From NCBI RefSeq assembly GCF_031846485.1, contig NZ_JAVRHQ010000001.1, positions 248,001 through 312,000 of the forward strand: a DNA stretch of 64,000 bases, written 5' to 3'. The notes below the pieces were generated by a model. The model did not search any database. It was not told where the DNA came from and was given only the letters and a program-made list of their open reading frames with translations. The stretch comes from Autumnicola tepida. Lineage in GTDB: Bacteria; Bacteroidota; Bacteroidia; Flavobacteriales; Flavobacteriaceae. A program made the position numbers and the translations under genes. This document shows positions 1 to 8,727 of this stretch, piece by piece (the first letter of the stretch is position 1; each line of letters opens with the position of its first letter).

Positions 1-874
1 CTTCAATAGCTTCTTTTATTGCATCAAAAGGAACTTTAAAATAAAGGCCCATGCAAATAGCGGCAGCGATATTTAAAGCGTTATGCTTTCCTGTAATTTT
101 ACTGTTGAAATCTGTATCGTTAAAATTCACGCTGGCGTAAGACTGGTTTCCGGAATAGCTAAACTGAACCTTTGCATCTTCAGCGGTACCAAAAGTAAAA
201 ATATGGTCATATTTAAAATGTTCCCGCTGTACAGGGTCATCTGCATTCAGGAAAATCAGCCTCTTGTGTTTTTTCAGATGTGTATAGAGTTCGCTCTTGG
301 CTTCAATCACTCCTTCAAGATTTCCAAATCCTTCCAGGTGGGCTTTTCCGAAGTTGGTGATATAGCCGTAGTCCGGCATTGCGATATTTGAAAGCTCCGC
401 AATTTCTTTAAAATGGTTCGCGCCCATTTCCACAATTCCAATTTCGGTCTCTTCATCCATAGAAAGAAGAGTGAGCGGAACACCAATATGGTTGTTGAGA
501 TTGCCTTTTGTAGCTACTGTTTTGTACTTTTTGGAAAGGACTTTATTGGTGAGTTCCTTGGTGGTGGTTTTGCCGTTGCTGCCCGTAATTCCTATAATGG
601 GCAGTTGTAAATATTTTCGATGAAAGTTGGCCAGTTCCTGTAAGGTTTTAAGAACATCTTTTACCAGGATAATTTTTTCCGGATCGGTGGCATAACTTTC
701 TTCGTCTACCACGGCTAATTTTGCGCCTTTTTCTATGGCTTCCCTTGCAAAAGTATTGCCGTTGAAGTTAGTCCCCCTGAGAGCAAAATAAATTCCGTTC
801 TCCTTAATATATCTTGTATCTGTAAAAGCTCCCGAGCTTAACAGGAAACGCTGGTGTATTTGTGCTACATTCAT
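1..874 (-). CDS. murF: UDP-N-acetylmuramoyl-tripeptide--D-alanyl-D-alanine ligase, 3' part cut by window edge
   Basis: Cytoplasmic Mur ligase that adds D-Ala-D-Ala to UDP-MurNAc-tripeptide, the last soluble step of peptidoglycan precursor synthesis. Reading the minus strand from the ATG at 874-872 gives an open frame that runs off the window. The N-terminal substrate domain is followed by the ATP P-loop ITGSNGKTTTKE and then by NLNNHIGVPLTLL and EMGANHFKEI, all typical of MurF. About 291 codons are present out of the usual 420-450, so roughly the last third is missing. It lies downstream of gldJ on the same strand but a terminator separates them, so it may have its own promoter. The family call is secure. 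Confidence 0.93.
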   Translation of the reverse strand, partial: MNVAQIHQRFLLSSGAFTDTRYIKENGIYFALRGTNFNGNTFAREAIEKGAKLAVVDEESYATDPEKIILVKDVLKTLQELANFHRKYLQLPIIGITGSNGKTTTKELTNKVLSKKYKTVATKGNLNNHIGVPLTLLSMDEETEIGIVEMGANHFKEIAELSNIAMPDYGYITNFGKAHLEGFGNLEGVIEAKSELYTHLKKHKRLIFLNADDPVQREHFKYDHIFTFGTAEDAKVQFSYSGNQSYASVNFNDTDFNSKITGKHNALNIAAAICMGLYFKVPFDAIKEAIE

Positions 875-887
875 AAAATAAAGCTAT

Positions 888-915
888 AAAAAAAGCCCTA
901 AAAAATAGGGCTTTT
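888..915 (-). terminator. Rho-independent terminator of gldJ
   Basis: A 10-bp perfect stem (AAAAGCCCTA / TAGGGCTTTT) with a 5-nt loop, followed on the minus strand by more T residues. It lies 22 bases after the gldJ stop and 14 bases before the murF start. The symmetric A and T ends would also let it work on the plus strand, but no plus-strand gene enters it. Confidence 0.85.
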
Positions 916-936
916 AAAGATATTTAACCAAAATTG

Positions 937-2619
937 TTAATTTCTGGCTGTCTTATTTTCTTCTTTGGATTTGGATCCCACCCGGGACATCGCATTTCTA
1001 AAGCCAATGTAATCTGTAGCCATATCCTGAGGGAAAAACCTTCTTTGTGCGGGATCTAGCCAGTAGGCTCTGTCTCTCCACGAACCTCCTTTATAGACTC
1101 TTACTTCGTCACTAATGAGGGTTGTTCTTTCGGCAGAATCATAACCTCTCTCTGCAATAGTTCCGGTGCTGTCACTGTACTTCACATTGTTGTAAGTTGG
1201 AGAATTATACATCCTCTTGGAGGGATCACTTGCATCCTGGAAAGGCTGGTAATATCTTGTAGAACTTTTGTCCCCGTCACGAAAATCCCTCTGGTCACTT
1301 TCGGTATAATTGGTTCTCATATAAGTATCCTCGCTGGTCACAGGTGTCTGCGCGATTTCTCCAGGAAGGTTTCTGGCTACAAGTTTACCATTGCTTAACG
1401 TATCATACTGAACTTCGTCAGCTCCAAGTATTTTTACACTTCCATCTTCATTAATAGCGTTTTTGGTATACACGTTACCTCTGTAGTAGTTAAAATCGTT
1501 AAATTCATCATCTACAATCGGGCGGTAAACATCAAGCACCCATTCTGCAACGTTTCCTGCCATGTCATAAAGGCCAAAATCGTTTGGTTCATAAGATTTT
1601 ACTTCCGCGGTAATATCGGCGCCGTCATCACTCCAACCTGCAATTCCACCATAGTCCCCGGCACTTTGCTTAAAGTTCGCCAGCTGGTCTCCCTGTCTTT
1701 TAACATCACCAGACCTGGTGTATTGTCCATCCCATGGATATTTTTTTCTGCCACGGTAAACATTATAGTTTCTTAACCCAACAAGGGCAAGAGCGGCATA
1801 TTCCCATTCTGCTTCTGTAGGCAGGCGGTATTCCGGAGAAACCAGTCCGCTTTCCCTGCCGGGATATACTTTTCTAACAGGATTACCTTCATCATTGGTG
1901 TCTTCCAGTCTGTCCTGGATTTCTTCTCCCTGGCTCAATTCCGTATTTCCTCCGTAGGCATTTGAAGGGGAATAAATATAAGCTTCGGTATTAAAAGACT
2001 GCCCGGGTTCTGCCTGATACCTGGCACCTTCTGCTATAATTCCTTCTTCCTCAAGCATAAGCTCGTTCACCCTGTCGGTTCTCCATTTGCTGAATTCCAC
2101 TGCCTGAATCCAGCTCACTCCTACCACAGGATATTCAGCATACGCAGGGTGGCGCAAATAGTTGTTTACCATGGTTTCGTTAAAACCAAGGCGGTTTCTC
2201 CATACCAGGGTATCAGGAAGTGCTCCTGTATAAATATCTTTATATCTTTCTTCGGAAGGAGGGAATACTCTTTTTATCCAATCCAGGTATTCCAGATACA
2301 TTTTATTGGTAACTTCTGTTTCGTCCATATAAAAGGACTGTACATGTTGTTGGGTAGGGCTGTTGTTCCAGTCGTGCATGGGGTCGTCCTGAACCCTTCC
2401 CATGGTAAAGGTTCCTCCTTCAATAAAAACAAGGCCCGGCATTGTTTCCTGTTCCTTAAAGTCGCTATTGTACTGGAATCCACCTTCGTCTGAATTGATG
2501 TCCCAGCCGGTGGCGCGGGAGGTGTTTTTATAATCTCTGGAATTGTTACAGCTTATCAGGCCAATGCCAAAGGCAATTGTAAAAAGTGCTCTTACAGCAA
2601 TATCAGTTCTCATATTCAT
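937..2619 (-). CDS. gldJ: gliding motility / type IX secretion lipoprotein GldJ
   Basis: Outer-membrane-associated lipoprotein needed for gliding and for stability of other Gld/T9SS parts in flavobacteria. The 560-residue product has an SPII signal with lipobox LISC (Cys24). The rest is a formylglycine-generating-enzyme (SUMF1) fold: FIEGGTFTMG near residue 65, PVVGVSWIQAVEF, YRLPTEAEWEYAA, GLYDMAGNVAEW and a C-terminal KGGSWRD...GFR block. Length and the conserved SRATGW segment after the lipobox match GldJ rather than GldK or a sulfatase-modifying enzyme. It is divergent from porV. The start is the first of two close ATG codons (M1, M3). Confidence 0.95.
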   Translation of the reverse strand: MNMRTDIAVRALFTIAFGIGLISCNNSRDYKNTSRATGWDINSDEGGFQYNSDFKEQETMPGLVFIEGGTFTMGRVQDDPMHDWNNSPTQQHVQSFYMDETEVTNKMYLEYLDWIKRVFPPSEERYKDIYTGALPDTLVWRNRLGFNETMVNNYLRHPAYAEYPVVGVSWIQAVEFSKWRTDRVNELMLEEEGIIAEGARYQAEPGQSFNTEAYIYSPSNAYGGNTELSQGEEIQDRLEDTNDEGNPVRKVYPGRESGLVSPEYRLPTEAEWEYAALALVGLRNYNVYRGRKKYPWDGQYTRSGDVKRQGDQLANFKQSAGDYGGIAGWSDDGADITAEVKSYEPNDFGLYDMAGNVAEWVLDVYRPIVDDEFNDFNYYRGNVYTKNAINEDGSVKILGADEVQYDTLSNGKLVARNLPGEIAQTPVTSEDTYMRTNYTESDQRDFRDGDKSSTRYYQPFQDASDPSKRMYNSPTYNNVKYSDSTGTIAERGYDSAERTTLISDEVRVYKGGSWRDRAYWLDPAQRRFFPQDMATDYIGFRNAMSRVGSKSKEENKTARN

Positions 2620-3047
2620 CGTCCTTTTGATAGAATTTTTAGGCTTTGCAATATAGTAATTAACGCTAAATGTACAAGATTATTTTATTTAATTAAAAAA
2701 GTGTCCAAAGCTCTTTAACTGTCTGATGTGCTTAGGGCTTGCTCCTAATTTCATAGTCCTGAAACATCAAAAAAAGAACCCTGTTATTAACTTTTTAAAA
2801 GCGCAAAATTACAGCTTTTTGTGATAGGTTTGCAGAATTAGTGCCAAAATCGGATTTCTGAAATTGAACAATAAACAATAATTTGCTTTTTTTGCAGTTA
2901 TTATTTGTTGAATGTGGAACTTCCAGATCAAATTTTAATTTTGGAAACCGCTTTAGGCCTTCGTACGGGGACTGCCTGCAATTTTAGGCTGGAAGGTTCT
3001 TTCTTAACAGGAATTTAAATATATATTTGTTACAGATAACGTTCAGG
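2620..3047. other. 428-bp intergenic region between divergent gldJ and porV, where porU is normally found
   Basis: AT-rich and free of any credible gene. It holds the porV -7 element near its right end. On the minus strand next to gldJ only a poor TATATTGC match is visible. In Flavobacterium johnsoniae the T9SS sortase gene porU (a protein of more than 1000 residues) lies between gldJ and porV; nothing of that size or kind is here. I see no clear PorU remnant. Confidence 0.7.
3022..3029 (+). promoter_or_regulatory. Bacteroidota -7 element of porV
   Basis: TATATTTG matches TAnnTTTG exactly, 18 bases before the ATG at 3048. No clear TTG -33 box is seen. It overlaps an in-frame TTG at 3027, so that codon cannot be the start of a transcript made from here. 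Confidence 0.7.
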
Positions 3048-4199
3048 ATGAAAAAATTCAAAATTGTACTACTTGGAGTTGGGTTACTTTCAGGCTTCTC
3101 TTCTTTTGCCCAGGAAGAACAGGATAGGGTGATTACCACTGCAGTTCCATTTTTACAGGTAGCGGCAGATGCCCGTGCTGCAGGTATGGGAGACCAGGGG
3201 GTGGCTACTTCTATGGATGTGTATTCCCAGCAATGGAATCCCGCGAAATATGCTTTTGCCGAACGCCAGCAGGGAGTTGGGTTTTCTTACACTCCTTATT
3301 TAAGTGATATTGTGAACGATATCTTTCTGGGGAGCTTAAACTATTATTATAAACTGAATGACAGAAGTGTCTTTGCTTCAAGTTTACGTTATTTTAGTTT
3401 AGGTTCAATAGAAACAAGAAACACTTTTGAGCAGGCCCCGTTACTGGTGAATCCGCAGGAATTCACTTTTGACCTCTCTTATTCCCTTAAGCTAAGCGAA
3501 GATTTCTCTATGGCGGTTGCAGGTAGATATTTGCATTCTGACCTTGGCCTGCAGGATGAAGAAGATTTAGGGGCGGCAGGAAGTTTTGGCGTAGATGTGG
3601 CCGCATTTTACCAAAGTCCTGAAATCTATATGGATAGTTTTACAGGGAGATGGAGATTAGGTGCCAATATTTCAAACATAGGCCCTAAGATGAAGTATGA
3701 TGATTCCGGACAGGAAGATTTTATTCCAACCAACTTTAAAGCGGGAGCGGGATTTGATTTTATCCTGGATCCGCAGAACAGAATAGGGACATATGTGGAA
3801 TTCAATAAATTGCTGGTGCCCACTCCACAGGATTTTAATGACGACGGGGATATTAACAGTGAAGATGAAGAAATCTATAATGATATAGGAGCAATTGAAG
3901 GAATTTTTAAATCTTTTGGAGATGCGCCTGATGGATTTGGAGAAGAGCTTCGGGAAGTGACCTGGGCGCTTGGGGCAGAATATAAATATCAGGATGTATT
4001 TGCCTTCAGGGCGGGTTATTTTAATGAAAATGAAAATAAAGGGTCCCGAAAGTTTCTTTCTTTTGGAGCCGGGTTCCGTTATGAGATTGTAAATATAGAT
4101 ATCTCTTACCTGTTCTCTACTTCTAATGTGCCCAGCCCGCTGGAAGGAACCTTACGATTTGGCCTCACTTTTAATTTCGGGGAGGAGTATTATAACTAA
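3048..4199 (+). CDS. porV: type IX secretion system outer membrane protein PorV
   Basis: FadL-like outer-membrane beta-barrel that receives cargo from the T9SS translocon and presents it to the PorU sortase. The start chosen is ATG 3048 (MKKFKIVLLGVGLL, a normal signal peptide ending near SSFAQ); the longer frame from TTG 3027 overlaps the -7 element. The 383-residue product carries the PorV N-terminal signature FLQVAADARAAGMGDQGVAT and WNPAKYAF, many amphipathic strands and an aromatic C-terminus (FNFGEEYYN). Its promoter makes it independent of any upstream porU, which is missing here. The family call is firm. Confidence 0.94.
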   Translation: MKKFKIVLLGVGLLSGFSSFAQEEQDRVITTAVPFLQVAADARAAGMGDQGVATSMDVYSQQWNPAKYAFAERQQGVGFSYTPYLSDIVNDIFLGSLNYYYKLNDRSVFASSLRYFSLGSIETRNTFEQAPLLVNPQEFTFDLSYSLKLSEDFSMAVAGRYLHSDLGLQDEEDLGAAGSFGVDVAAFYQSPEIYMDSFTGRWRLGANISNIGPKMKYDDSGQEDFIPTNFKAGAGFDFILDPQNRIGTYVEFNKLLVPTPQDFNDDGDINSEDEEIYNDIGAIEGIFKSFGDAPDGFGEELREVTWALGAEYKYQDVFAFRAGYFNENENKGSRKFLSFGAGFRYEIVNIDISYLFSTSNVPSPLEGTLRFGLTFNFGEEYYN

Positions 4200-4240
4200 T
4201 TCTAACCTGCAAACTGCTAAAACTATCCCATTTCATTTGG

Positions 4241-4248
4241 TACATTTG
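4241..4248 (+). promoter_or_regulatory. -7 element of cdd
   Basis: TACATTTG, an exact TAnnTTTG match, 35 bases upstream of the cdd ATG. No convincing -33 box. Confidence 0.55.
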
Positions 4249-4283
4249 TTGTTCTGGTTACCTTGTATTCCCAATAAGTATTT

Positions 4284-4766
4284 ATGAAACCACTTACTTT
4301 TACTTCCAGTCTGGAAGTTTATGATTCTCTTGGTGAACTGCCTGAGGATATTCAGGATTTAATGAAAGAAGCCTTTAAGGCGCGCGATACAGCTTATGCG
4401 CCCTATTCAAAGTTTAATGTTGGGGCAGCCATTCTTTTGGAAAACGGGGAAACGGTAATAGGGAGCAATCAGGAAAATGCCTCTTATCCTTCGGGCCTTT
4501 GTGCAGAGCGCACTGCTTTTTATTTTGCCGGGGCAAAACATCCCGGGGTAAAAATGCAAAAAGTGGCCATTTCAGCAAAATCACATCAGCGAGCTATGGA
4601 AAATCCTGTGCCGCCATGTGGCGCCTGCAGGCAGGCTATGGTGGAGTATGAAGTGAAACAGAATGCTCCTATTGTGCTTTACTTTATGGGAGAAACCGGT
4701 AAAGTGGCCAAAGCAAAATCTGTCCAGGATTTACTGCCCTTTATTTTCGACAGCAGCTGTCTGTAA
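4284..4766 (+). CDS. cdd: cytidine deaminase
   Basis: Zinc enzyme that turns cytidine and deoxycytidine into uridine and deoxyuridine for pyrimidine salvage in the cytosol. The 160-residue product has the zinc site in order: SGLCAERTAFYF (Cys ligand followed by the catalytic Glu) and PPCGACRQAM (PCxxC), plus the ligand-binding FNVGAA segment. Length suits a tetrameric-type deaminase with a short N-terminal extension. It lies between porV and pdhA with its own -7 element. Confidence 0.95.
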   Translation: MKPLTFTSSLEVYDSLGELPEDIQDLMKEAFKARDTAYAPYSKFNVGAAILLENGETVIGSNQENASYPSGLCAERTAFYFAGAKHPGVKMQKVAISAKSHQRAMENPVPPCGACRQAMVEYEVKQNAPIVLYFMGETGKVAKAKSVQDLLPFIFDSSCL

Positions 4767-4817
4767 TGTTTTCGTATTTTTTGCTCTAAAACTGTTTTTC
4801 ATTCTTACTGAAAATAG

Positions 4818-4825
4818 TATTTTTG
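4818..4825 (+). promoter_or_regulatory. -7 element of the pdhA-pdhC operon
   Basis: TATTTTTG, exact TAnnTTTG, 51 bases before the pdhA ATG. It overlaps the TTG at 4823 that opens the longest frame, so ATG 4877 is preferred. Confidence 0.6.
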
Positions 4826-4876
4826 TTATCCGCTTGGCAAAACCCATCTGTCCGGCCTAAAATTTTATACTTTGAT

Positions 4877-5878
4877 ATGAAGAAAATCACAAAAGCCACC
4901 TATTTAAAGTGGTACGAGGATATGTTGTTTTGGCGCAAATTCGAAGACAAGCTTGCGCAGGTTTATATTCAGCAGAAGGTTAGGGGGTTCCTACACCTTT
5001 ATAATGGGCAGGAAGCTATTTTGGCCGGAGCCCTTCATGCAATGGATACTGAAAAAGACAGGATGATTACCGCTTACAGGAACCACGTTCAGCCTATAGG
5101 TATGGGAGTGGACCCAAAAAGGGTGATGGCCGAGCTTTACGGAAAAGGCACTGGTACCTCCCAGGGCCTTGGTGGTTCTATGCATATTTTTTCTAAAGAA
5201 CATCGTTTTTACGGCGGTCATGGGATTGTAGGAGGGCAGATTCCTCTTGGTGCGGGTCTTGCCTTTGCAGATAAATATTTTAAAAGAGACGCCGTGACCC
5301 TTTGTTTTATGGGAGATGGCGCCACCCGTCAGGGATCGCTTCACGAAACCCTGAATATGGCAGTGAAGATGGATCTTCCTGTTGTATTTTGTGTTGAAAA
5401 TAACGGGTATGCCATGGGAACTTCTGTAGCGCGTACTTCTAAAGGAACCGATATCTGGAAACTTGGGAACGGGTACGAAATGCCTTGTGGGCCTGTAGAT
5501 GCTATGGATCCGGTAAAAGTTGCTGAAGCTCTTGACGAGGCTATTGCCCGTGCAAGAAAAGGGGAAGGCCCAACCTTCCTTGAATTAAAAACATACCGTT
5601 ACAGAGGCCACTCTATGAGTGATGCCCAAAAGTACCGTACTAAAGATGAGGTTGCGGAATATCAGAAGCTTGATCCTATCACCAAGGTGCGTGATATTAT
5701 TAAGGAGAAAAAGTACGCTACTGACGAAGAAATAAAAGAAATAGATAAACGCGTTAAAGACAAAGTATCAGAATGTGAGAAATTCGCTGAAGAATCTGAC
5801 TTCCCTGAGAAAAATGTTATGTACGACGTGGTATACGAACAAAAAGATTATCCATTTTTATCACATAAAGTAGACTAA
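4877..5878 (+). CDS. pdhA: pyruvate dehydrogenase E1 component, alpha subunit
   Basis: Thiamine-diphosphate subunit of the heterotetrameric E1 that decarboxylates pyruvate and loads the acetyl group onto E2 lipoyl domains. The ThDP-binding motif runs from GDGATRQGSLHE to VENNGYAMGT, and the phosphorylation-loop-like RYRGHSMSD follows. At 333 residues it has the normal length for E1-alpha. The start at ATG 4877 gives MKKITKATYLKWYEDML; the TTG-started extension is inside the promoter. pdhC follows after 3 bases, while the E1-beta partner is 43 kb away at 49093. Confidence 0.95.
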   Translation: MKKITKATYLKWYEDMLFWRKFEDKLAQVYIQQKVRGFLHLYNGQEAILAGALHAMDTEKDRMITAYRNHVQPIGMGVDPKRVMAELYGKGTGTSQGLGGSMHIFSKEHRFYGGHGIVGGQIPLGAGLAFADKYFKRDAVTLCFMGDGATRQGSLHETLNMAVKMDLPVVFCVENNGYAMGTSVARTSKGTDIWKLGNGYEMPCGPVDAMDPVKVAEALDEAIARARKGEGPTFLELKTYRYRGHSMSDAQKYRTKDEVAEYQKLDPITKVRDIIKEKKYATDEEIKEIDKRVKDKVSECEKFAEESDFPEKNVMYDVVYEQKDYPFLSHKVD

Positions 5879-5881
5879 ATT

Positions 5882-7546
5882 ATGGCTGAAGTAATTAATA
5901 TGCCACGCCTTAGCGACACTATGGAAGAAGGTGTTGTGGCAAAGTGGTTAAAGAAAAAAGGTGATAAGGTTGAAGAAGGAGATATTCTTGCCGAGATAGA
6001 AACCGATAAGGCGACTATGGAGTTTGAATCTTTCTACGAAGGAACACTGCTTCACATAGGAATTGAAGAAGGTGAAACCGCGCCTGTAGATACTTTGCTG
6101 GCTATAATTGGTGAAGAAGGAGAGGATATTTCTTCTTTAATCGAAGGAGGTTCCTCTTCAGATAAAGAAGAAGAAAAATCTTCCGAAGATAAGTCTGAAG
6201 ATGCACAGGAACCAGAAGATGAAGCTGCTTCTGAAGAAGAAAATGGAGGAGACGGAGAAATTCCTGAAGGAGTAGAAATAATTACCATGCCGCGCCTTAG
6301 CGATACTATGGAAGAAGGTACTGTTGCCGCCTGGATTAAGCAGGAAGGTGATAAGGTTGCCGAGGGTGATATTCTTGCTGAAATCGAGACGGATAAGGCC
6401 ACCATGGAATTCGAATCCTTCTATGAGGGAACGCTTCTTAAAATTGGGATTCAGGAAGGCGAAACCGCAAAAGTAGACAGCCTTTTGGCAATTATTGGCC
6501 CTGAAGGAACAGATGTTTCCGGCATCAGTGCTGATGGTTCAGCGAAAAAATCTTCAGCGAAAAAAGAACAAAAGGAAGATAAGGCCGAAGAAGAGCAGAA
6601 AGAAATCGCGGCTACAGAAGAAAAGAGCGCTACCACTTCAGAATCTAAAGATACGGGCCGTATTTTTGCGTCTCCTTTAGCCAAAAAAATGGCTGAAGAA
6701 AAAGGTATCGACCTTTCCAATGTGGAAGGTTCAGGAGAAAATGGCCGTATTGTTAAAAAAGACATAGAATCTTATAAACCATCTGAAAAACCTGCAACTC
6801 AAACGCAGACTGCCGGCAGCGAGGAAAAACGCGCTTCTGTGCAGCCTTATGTTCCTGCAGGGGAAGAAAGCTTTGAGGAAATTAAAAATTCTCAAATGCG
6901 CAAGACTATCGCGAAAAGGCTTGCCGAATCTAAATTTAAAGCGCCACATTATTACCTTACCATCGAGGTAGATATGGATAATGCCATGGCTTCCCGTAAG
7001 CAAATTAACGAGCTGCCAGATGTAAAGGTTTCCTTCAACGATATGGTAATTAAGGCCAGTGCGATGGCCCTTAGAAAACATCCGCAGGTAAACAGCCAGT
7101 GGACAGACGATTCTATGAAAATGGCCAAGCACATCCACATGGGAGTAGCTGTGGCCGTAGAAGAAGGGTTAGTGGTGCCTGTATTAAAATTTGCCGACCA
7201 GATGTCTATGACGCAAATTGGCGGAAATGTAAAAGAACTTGCAGGGAAAGCCAAAGCCAAAAAATTACAGCCTAAGGAAATGGAAGGCAGTACCTTTACG
7301 GTTTCCAACCTGGGAATGTTTGGAATTGTGGAATTTACCAGCATTATTAATCAGCCTAACTCTGCTATTCTCTCTGTGGGGGCAATAGTAGAAAAGCCTG
7401 TGGTAAAAAATGGTCAAATTGTAGTAGGCCATACCATGAAGCTTACGCTTGCCTGTGATCACAGGACGGTGGATGGCGCTACCGGAGCTGCATTCCTGCA
7501 GACCCTTAAAACATATATGGAAAATCCGGTGACTATGCTGGCGTAA
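5882..7546 (+). CDS. pdhC: pyruvate dehydrogenase E2, dihydrolipoamide acetyltransferase with two lipoyl domains
   Basis: Core acyltransferase that moves acetyl from lipoamide to CoA. Domain order in 554 residues: lipoyl domain 1 (residues 1-80, lipoyl Lys43 in ETDKATMEF), acidic Ser/Glu linker, lipoyl domain 2 (132-210, Lys172 in the same ETDKATMEF motif), acidic Lys/Glu linker, a peripheral subunit-binding domain (ASPLAKKMAEEKGIDL), a second linker and the catalytic domain ending in DHRTVDGATGAAF. The two lipoyl domains are nearly identical in protein around the lysine but differ at many third positions, so the duplication is not recent. It forms an operon with pdhA. Confidence 0.95.
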   Translation: MAEVINMPRLSDTMEEGVVAKWLKKKGDKVEEGDILAEIETDKATMEFESFYEGTLLHIGIEEGETAPVDTLLAIIGEEGEDISSLIEGGSSSDKEEEKSSEDKSEDAQEPEDEAASEEENGGDGEIPEGVEIITMPRLSDTMEEGTVAAWIKQEGDKVAEGDILAEIETDKATMEFESFYEGTLLKIGIQEGETAKVDSLLAIIGPEGTDVSGISADGSAKKSSAKKEQKEDKAEEEQKEIAATEEKSATTSESKDTGRIFASPLAKKMAEEKGIDLSNVEGSGENGRIVKKDIESYKPSEKPATQTQTAGSEEKRASVQPYVPAGEESFEEIKNSQMRKTIAKRLAESKFKAPHYYLTIEVDMDNAMASRKQINELPDVKVSFNDMVIKASAMALRKHPQVNSQWTDDSMKMAKHIHMGVAVAVEEGLVVPVLKFADQMSMTQIGGNVKELAGKAKAKKLQPKEMEGSTFTVSNLGMFGIVEFTSIINQPNSAILSVGAIVEKPVVKNGQIVVGHTMKLTLACDHRTVDGATGAAFLQTLKTYMENPVTMLA

Positions 7547-7577
7547 TTCATTTCCGCTTTTGCCAATAATTAATATC

Positions 7578-7607
7578 AAAATCCCACTATAGCGTGGGAT
7601 TTTTTTA
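7578..7607 (+). terminator. Rho-independent terminator of pdhC
   Basis: Stem ATCCCAC / GTGGGAT with a 6-nt loop and three extra A-T pairs at the base, followed by seven T residues, 31 bases after the pdhC stop. Confidence 0.9.
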
Positions 7608-7676
7608 TCTTTAATGCCAACCAACTGAATTTGTCATTTTGGTCTTTTTTAAACCTTCTTTTAATTATTCTGAAAA

Positions 7677-8675
7677 ATGAAAATCCCCTTTTATAGAATA
7701 GGAGCAATAGCTTCAGTTTTTTTAACTGTTGCCTGTAATTCAGCACAAAAAAAATCTTCAGATGCTGTTATTGCTTCTGAAGATAAACAGTCTGCACGGA
7801 CAAATTTTGAAGTTTCGGCGGCAGATTTAAAAGAGAACCTGGAATATCTGGCTTCCGATGAGCTTCAGGGTAGGTCAACGGGCACAGAAGGAATAGAGAA
7901 AGCCGCAGCTTATATTGAAGAGGATTTTAAGGACAACGGCATAGCCTCCTATTTTCAAAATTACAGGGACAGGTTTGAAGTTCAGGGTAAAAAAGCTTTT
8001 AATATTGTTGGGGTACTGGAAGGAAATGATCCGCAGCTAAAAGACCAGTACATTATTATTGGTGCTCATTATGATCATATTGGGATTCAGGAAGCTGTGG
8101 CCGGGGATTCTATAGCAAACGGCGCTAATGATAATGCCGCCGGGACTGTAGCGGTAATGGAACTGGCTGAAGAACTTGCAAAAATGGATAATAATGGAAG
8201 GAGCATCATTTTTGCCCTATTTTCAGGGGAAGAATTAGGCCTTACCGGTTCGGCGCATTTAGCTGAAGTGTTAAAGCAGGAAAACCTGGATTTATACGCG
8301 GTGGTAAACCTGGAAATGATTGGTGTGCCTATGAAAGATAAAGAATACATGGCTTACCTCACCGGATTTGAAAATTCTAATTTCGCTGAAAAATTTAACG
8401 GGTATGCGGGGCAGGAAATTCTGGGCTTTCTCCCTCAGGCAAAAGAATATAACCTTTTTAAAAGAAGCGACAATTATCCGTTTTTCAACCAGTTTGGGAT
8501 TCCCGCACAAACCATCAGCACTTTTGATTTTACTAATTACGAATATTATCATCATGCTGAAGATGAAGCGGGAAAAATGAATTTTCAGCACATGGGAAAC
8601 TTAGTCGAAGCTATTTTGCCGGCGATTTTAAAAATGGCTAATACGCCGGAAAAGGAAATTAAAATGAATGAATAA
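7677..8675 (+). CDS. M28 family zinc metallopeptidase, lipoprotein
   Basis: Secreted aminopeptidase-type enzyme of the M28 (Zn carboxypeptidase/aminopeptidase S) family, probably anchored to the envelope. SPII signal with TVAC (Cys20); threonine at -3 is less usual but acceptable in this phylum. Metal and catalytic residues appear in order: GAHYDHIG (His131, Asp133), NGANDNAAGT (Asp152), FSGEELGLTGS (Glu185/186), NLEMIG and a late YYHHAED that supplies the last histidine. Length 332 fits one catalytic domain with no PA insert. Substrate is unknown. It follows a strong terminator, so it starts a new transcription unit. Confidence 0.88.
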   Translation: MKIPFYRIGAIASVFLTVACNSAQKKSSDAVIASEDKQSARTNFEVSAADLKENLEYLASDELQGRSTGTEGIEKAAAYIEEDFKDNGIASYFQNYRDRFEVQGKKAFNIVGVLEGNDPQLKDQYIIIGAHYDHIGIQEAVAGDSIANGANDNAAGTVAVMELAEELAKMDNNGRSIIFALFSGEELGLTGSAHLAEVLKQENLDLYAVVNLEMIGVPMKDKEYMAYLTGFENSNFAEKFNGYAGQEILGFLPQAKEYNLFKRSDNYPFFNQFGIPAQTISTFDFTNYEYYHHAEDEAGKMNFQHMGNLVEAILPAILKMANTPEKEIKMNE

Positions 8676-8727
8676 CGACATTTAAAAAATTCATCAATTT
8701 AATAAACTTTATGCCGAACAAACAATT

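Noticed and set aside
937..2619. Reading GldJ as a formylglycine-generating or sulfatase-maturation enzyme because of its SUMF1 fold
   Set aside because: Lipobox, length, the SRATGW segment and the position beside porV all point to GldJ; no sulfatase is nearby.
2875..3018. A 47-codon stop-free stretch on the plus strand between gldJ and porV that might be a porU remnant
   Set aside because: No ATG at a sensible place and no resemblance to a T9SS sortase C-terminus that I can recognise; it is within what chance gives in 430 bp.
5882..6480. The repeated lipoyl segments of pdhC as an assembly duplication or recent repeat
   Set aside because: The two copies match in protein but differ at many third codon positions and lie in distinct linker contexts, as expected for a normal two-lipoyl-domain E2.
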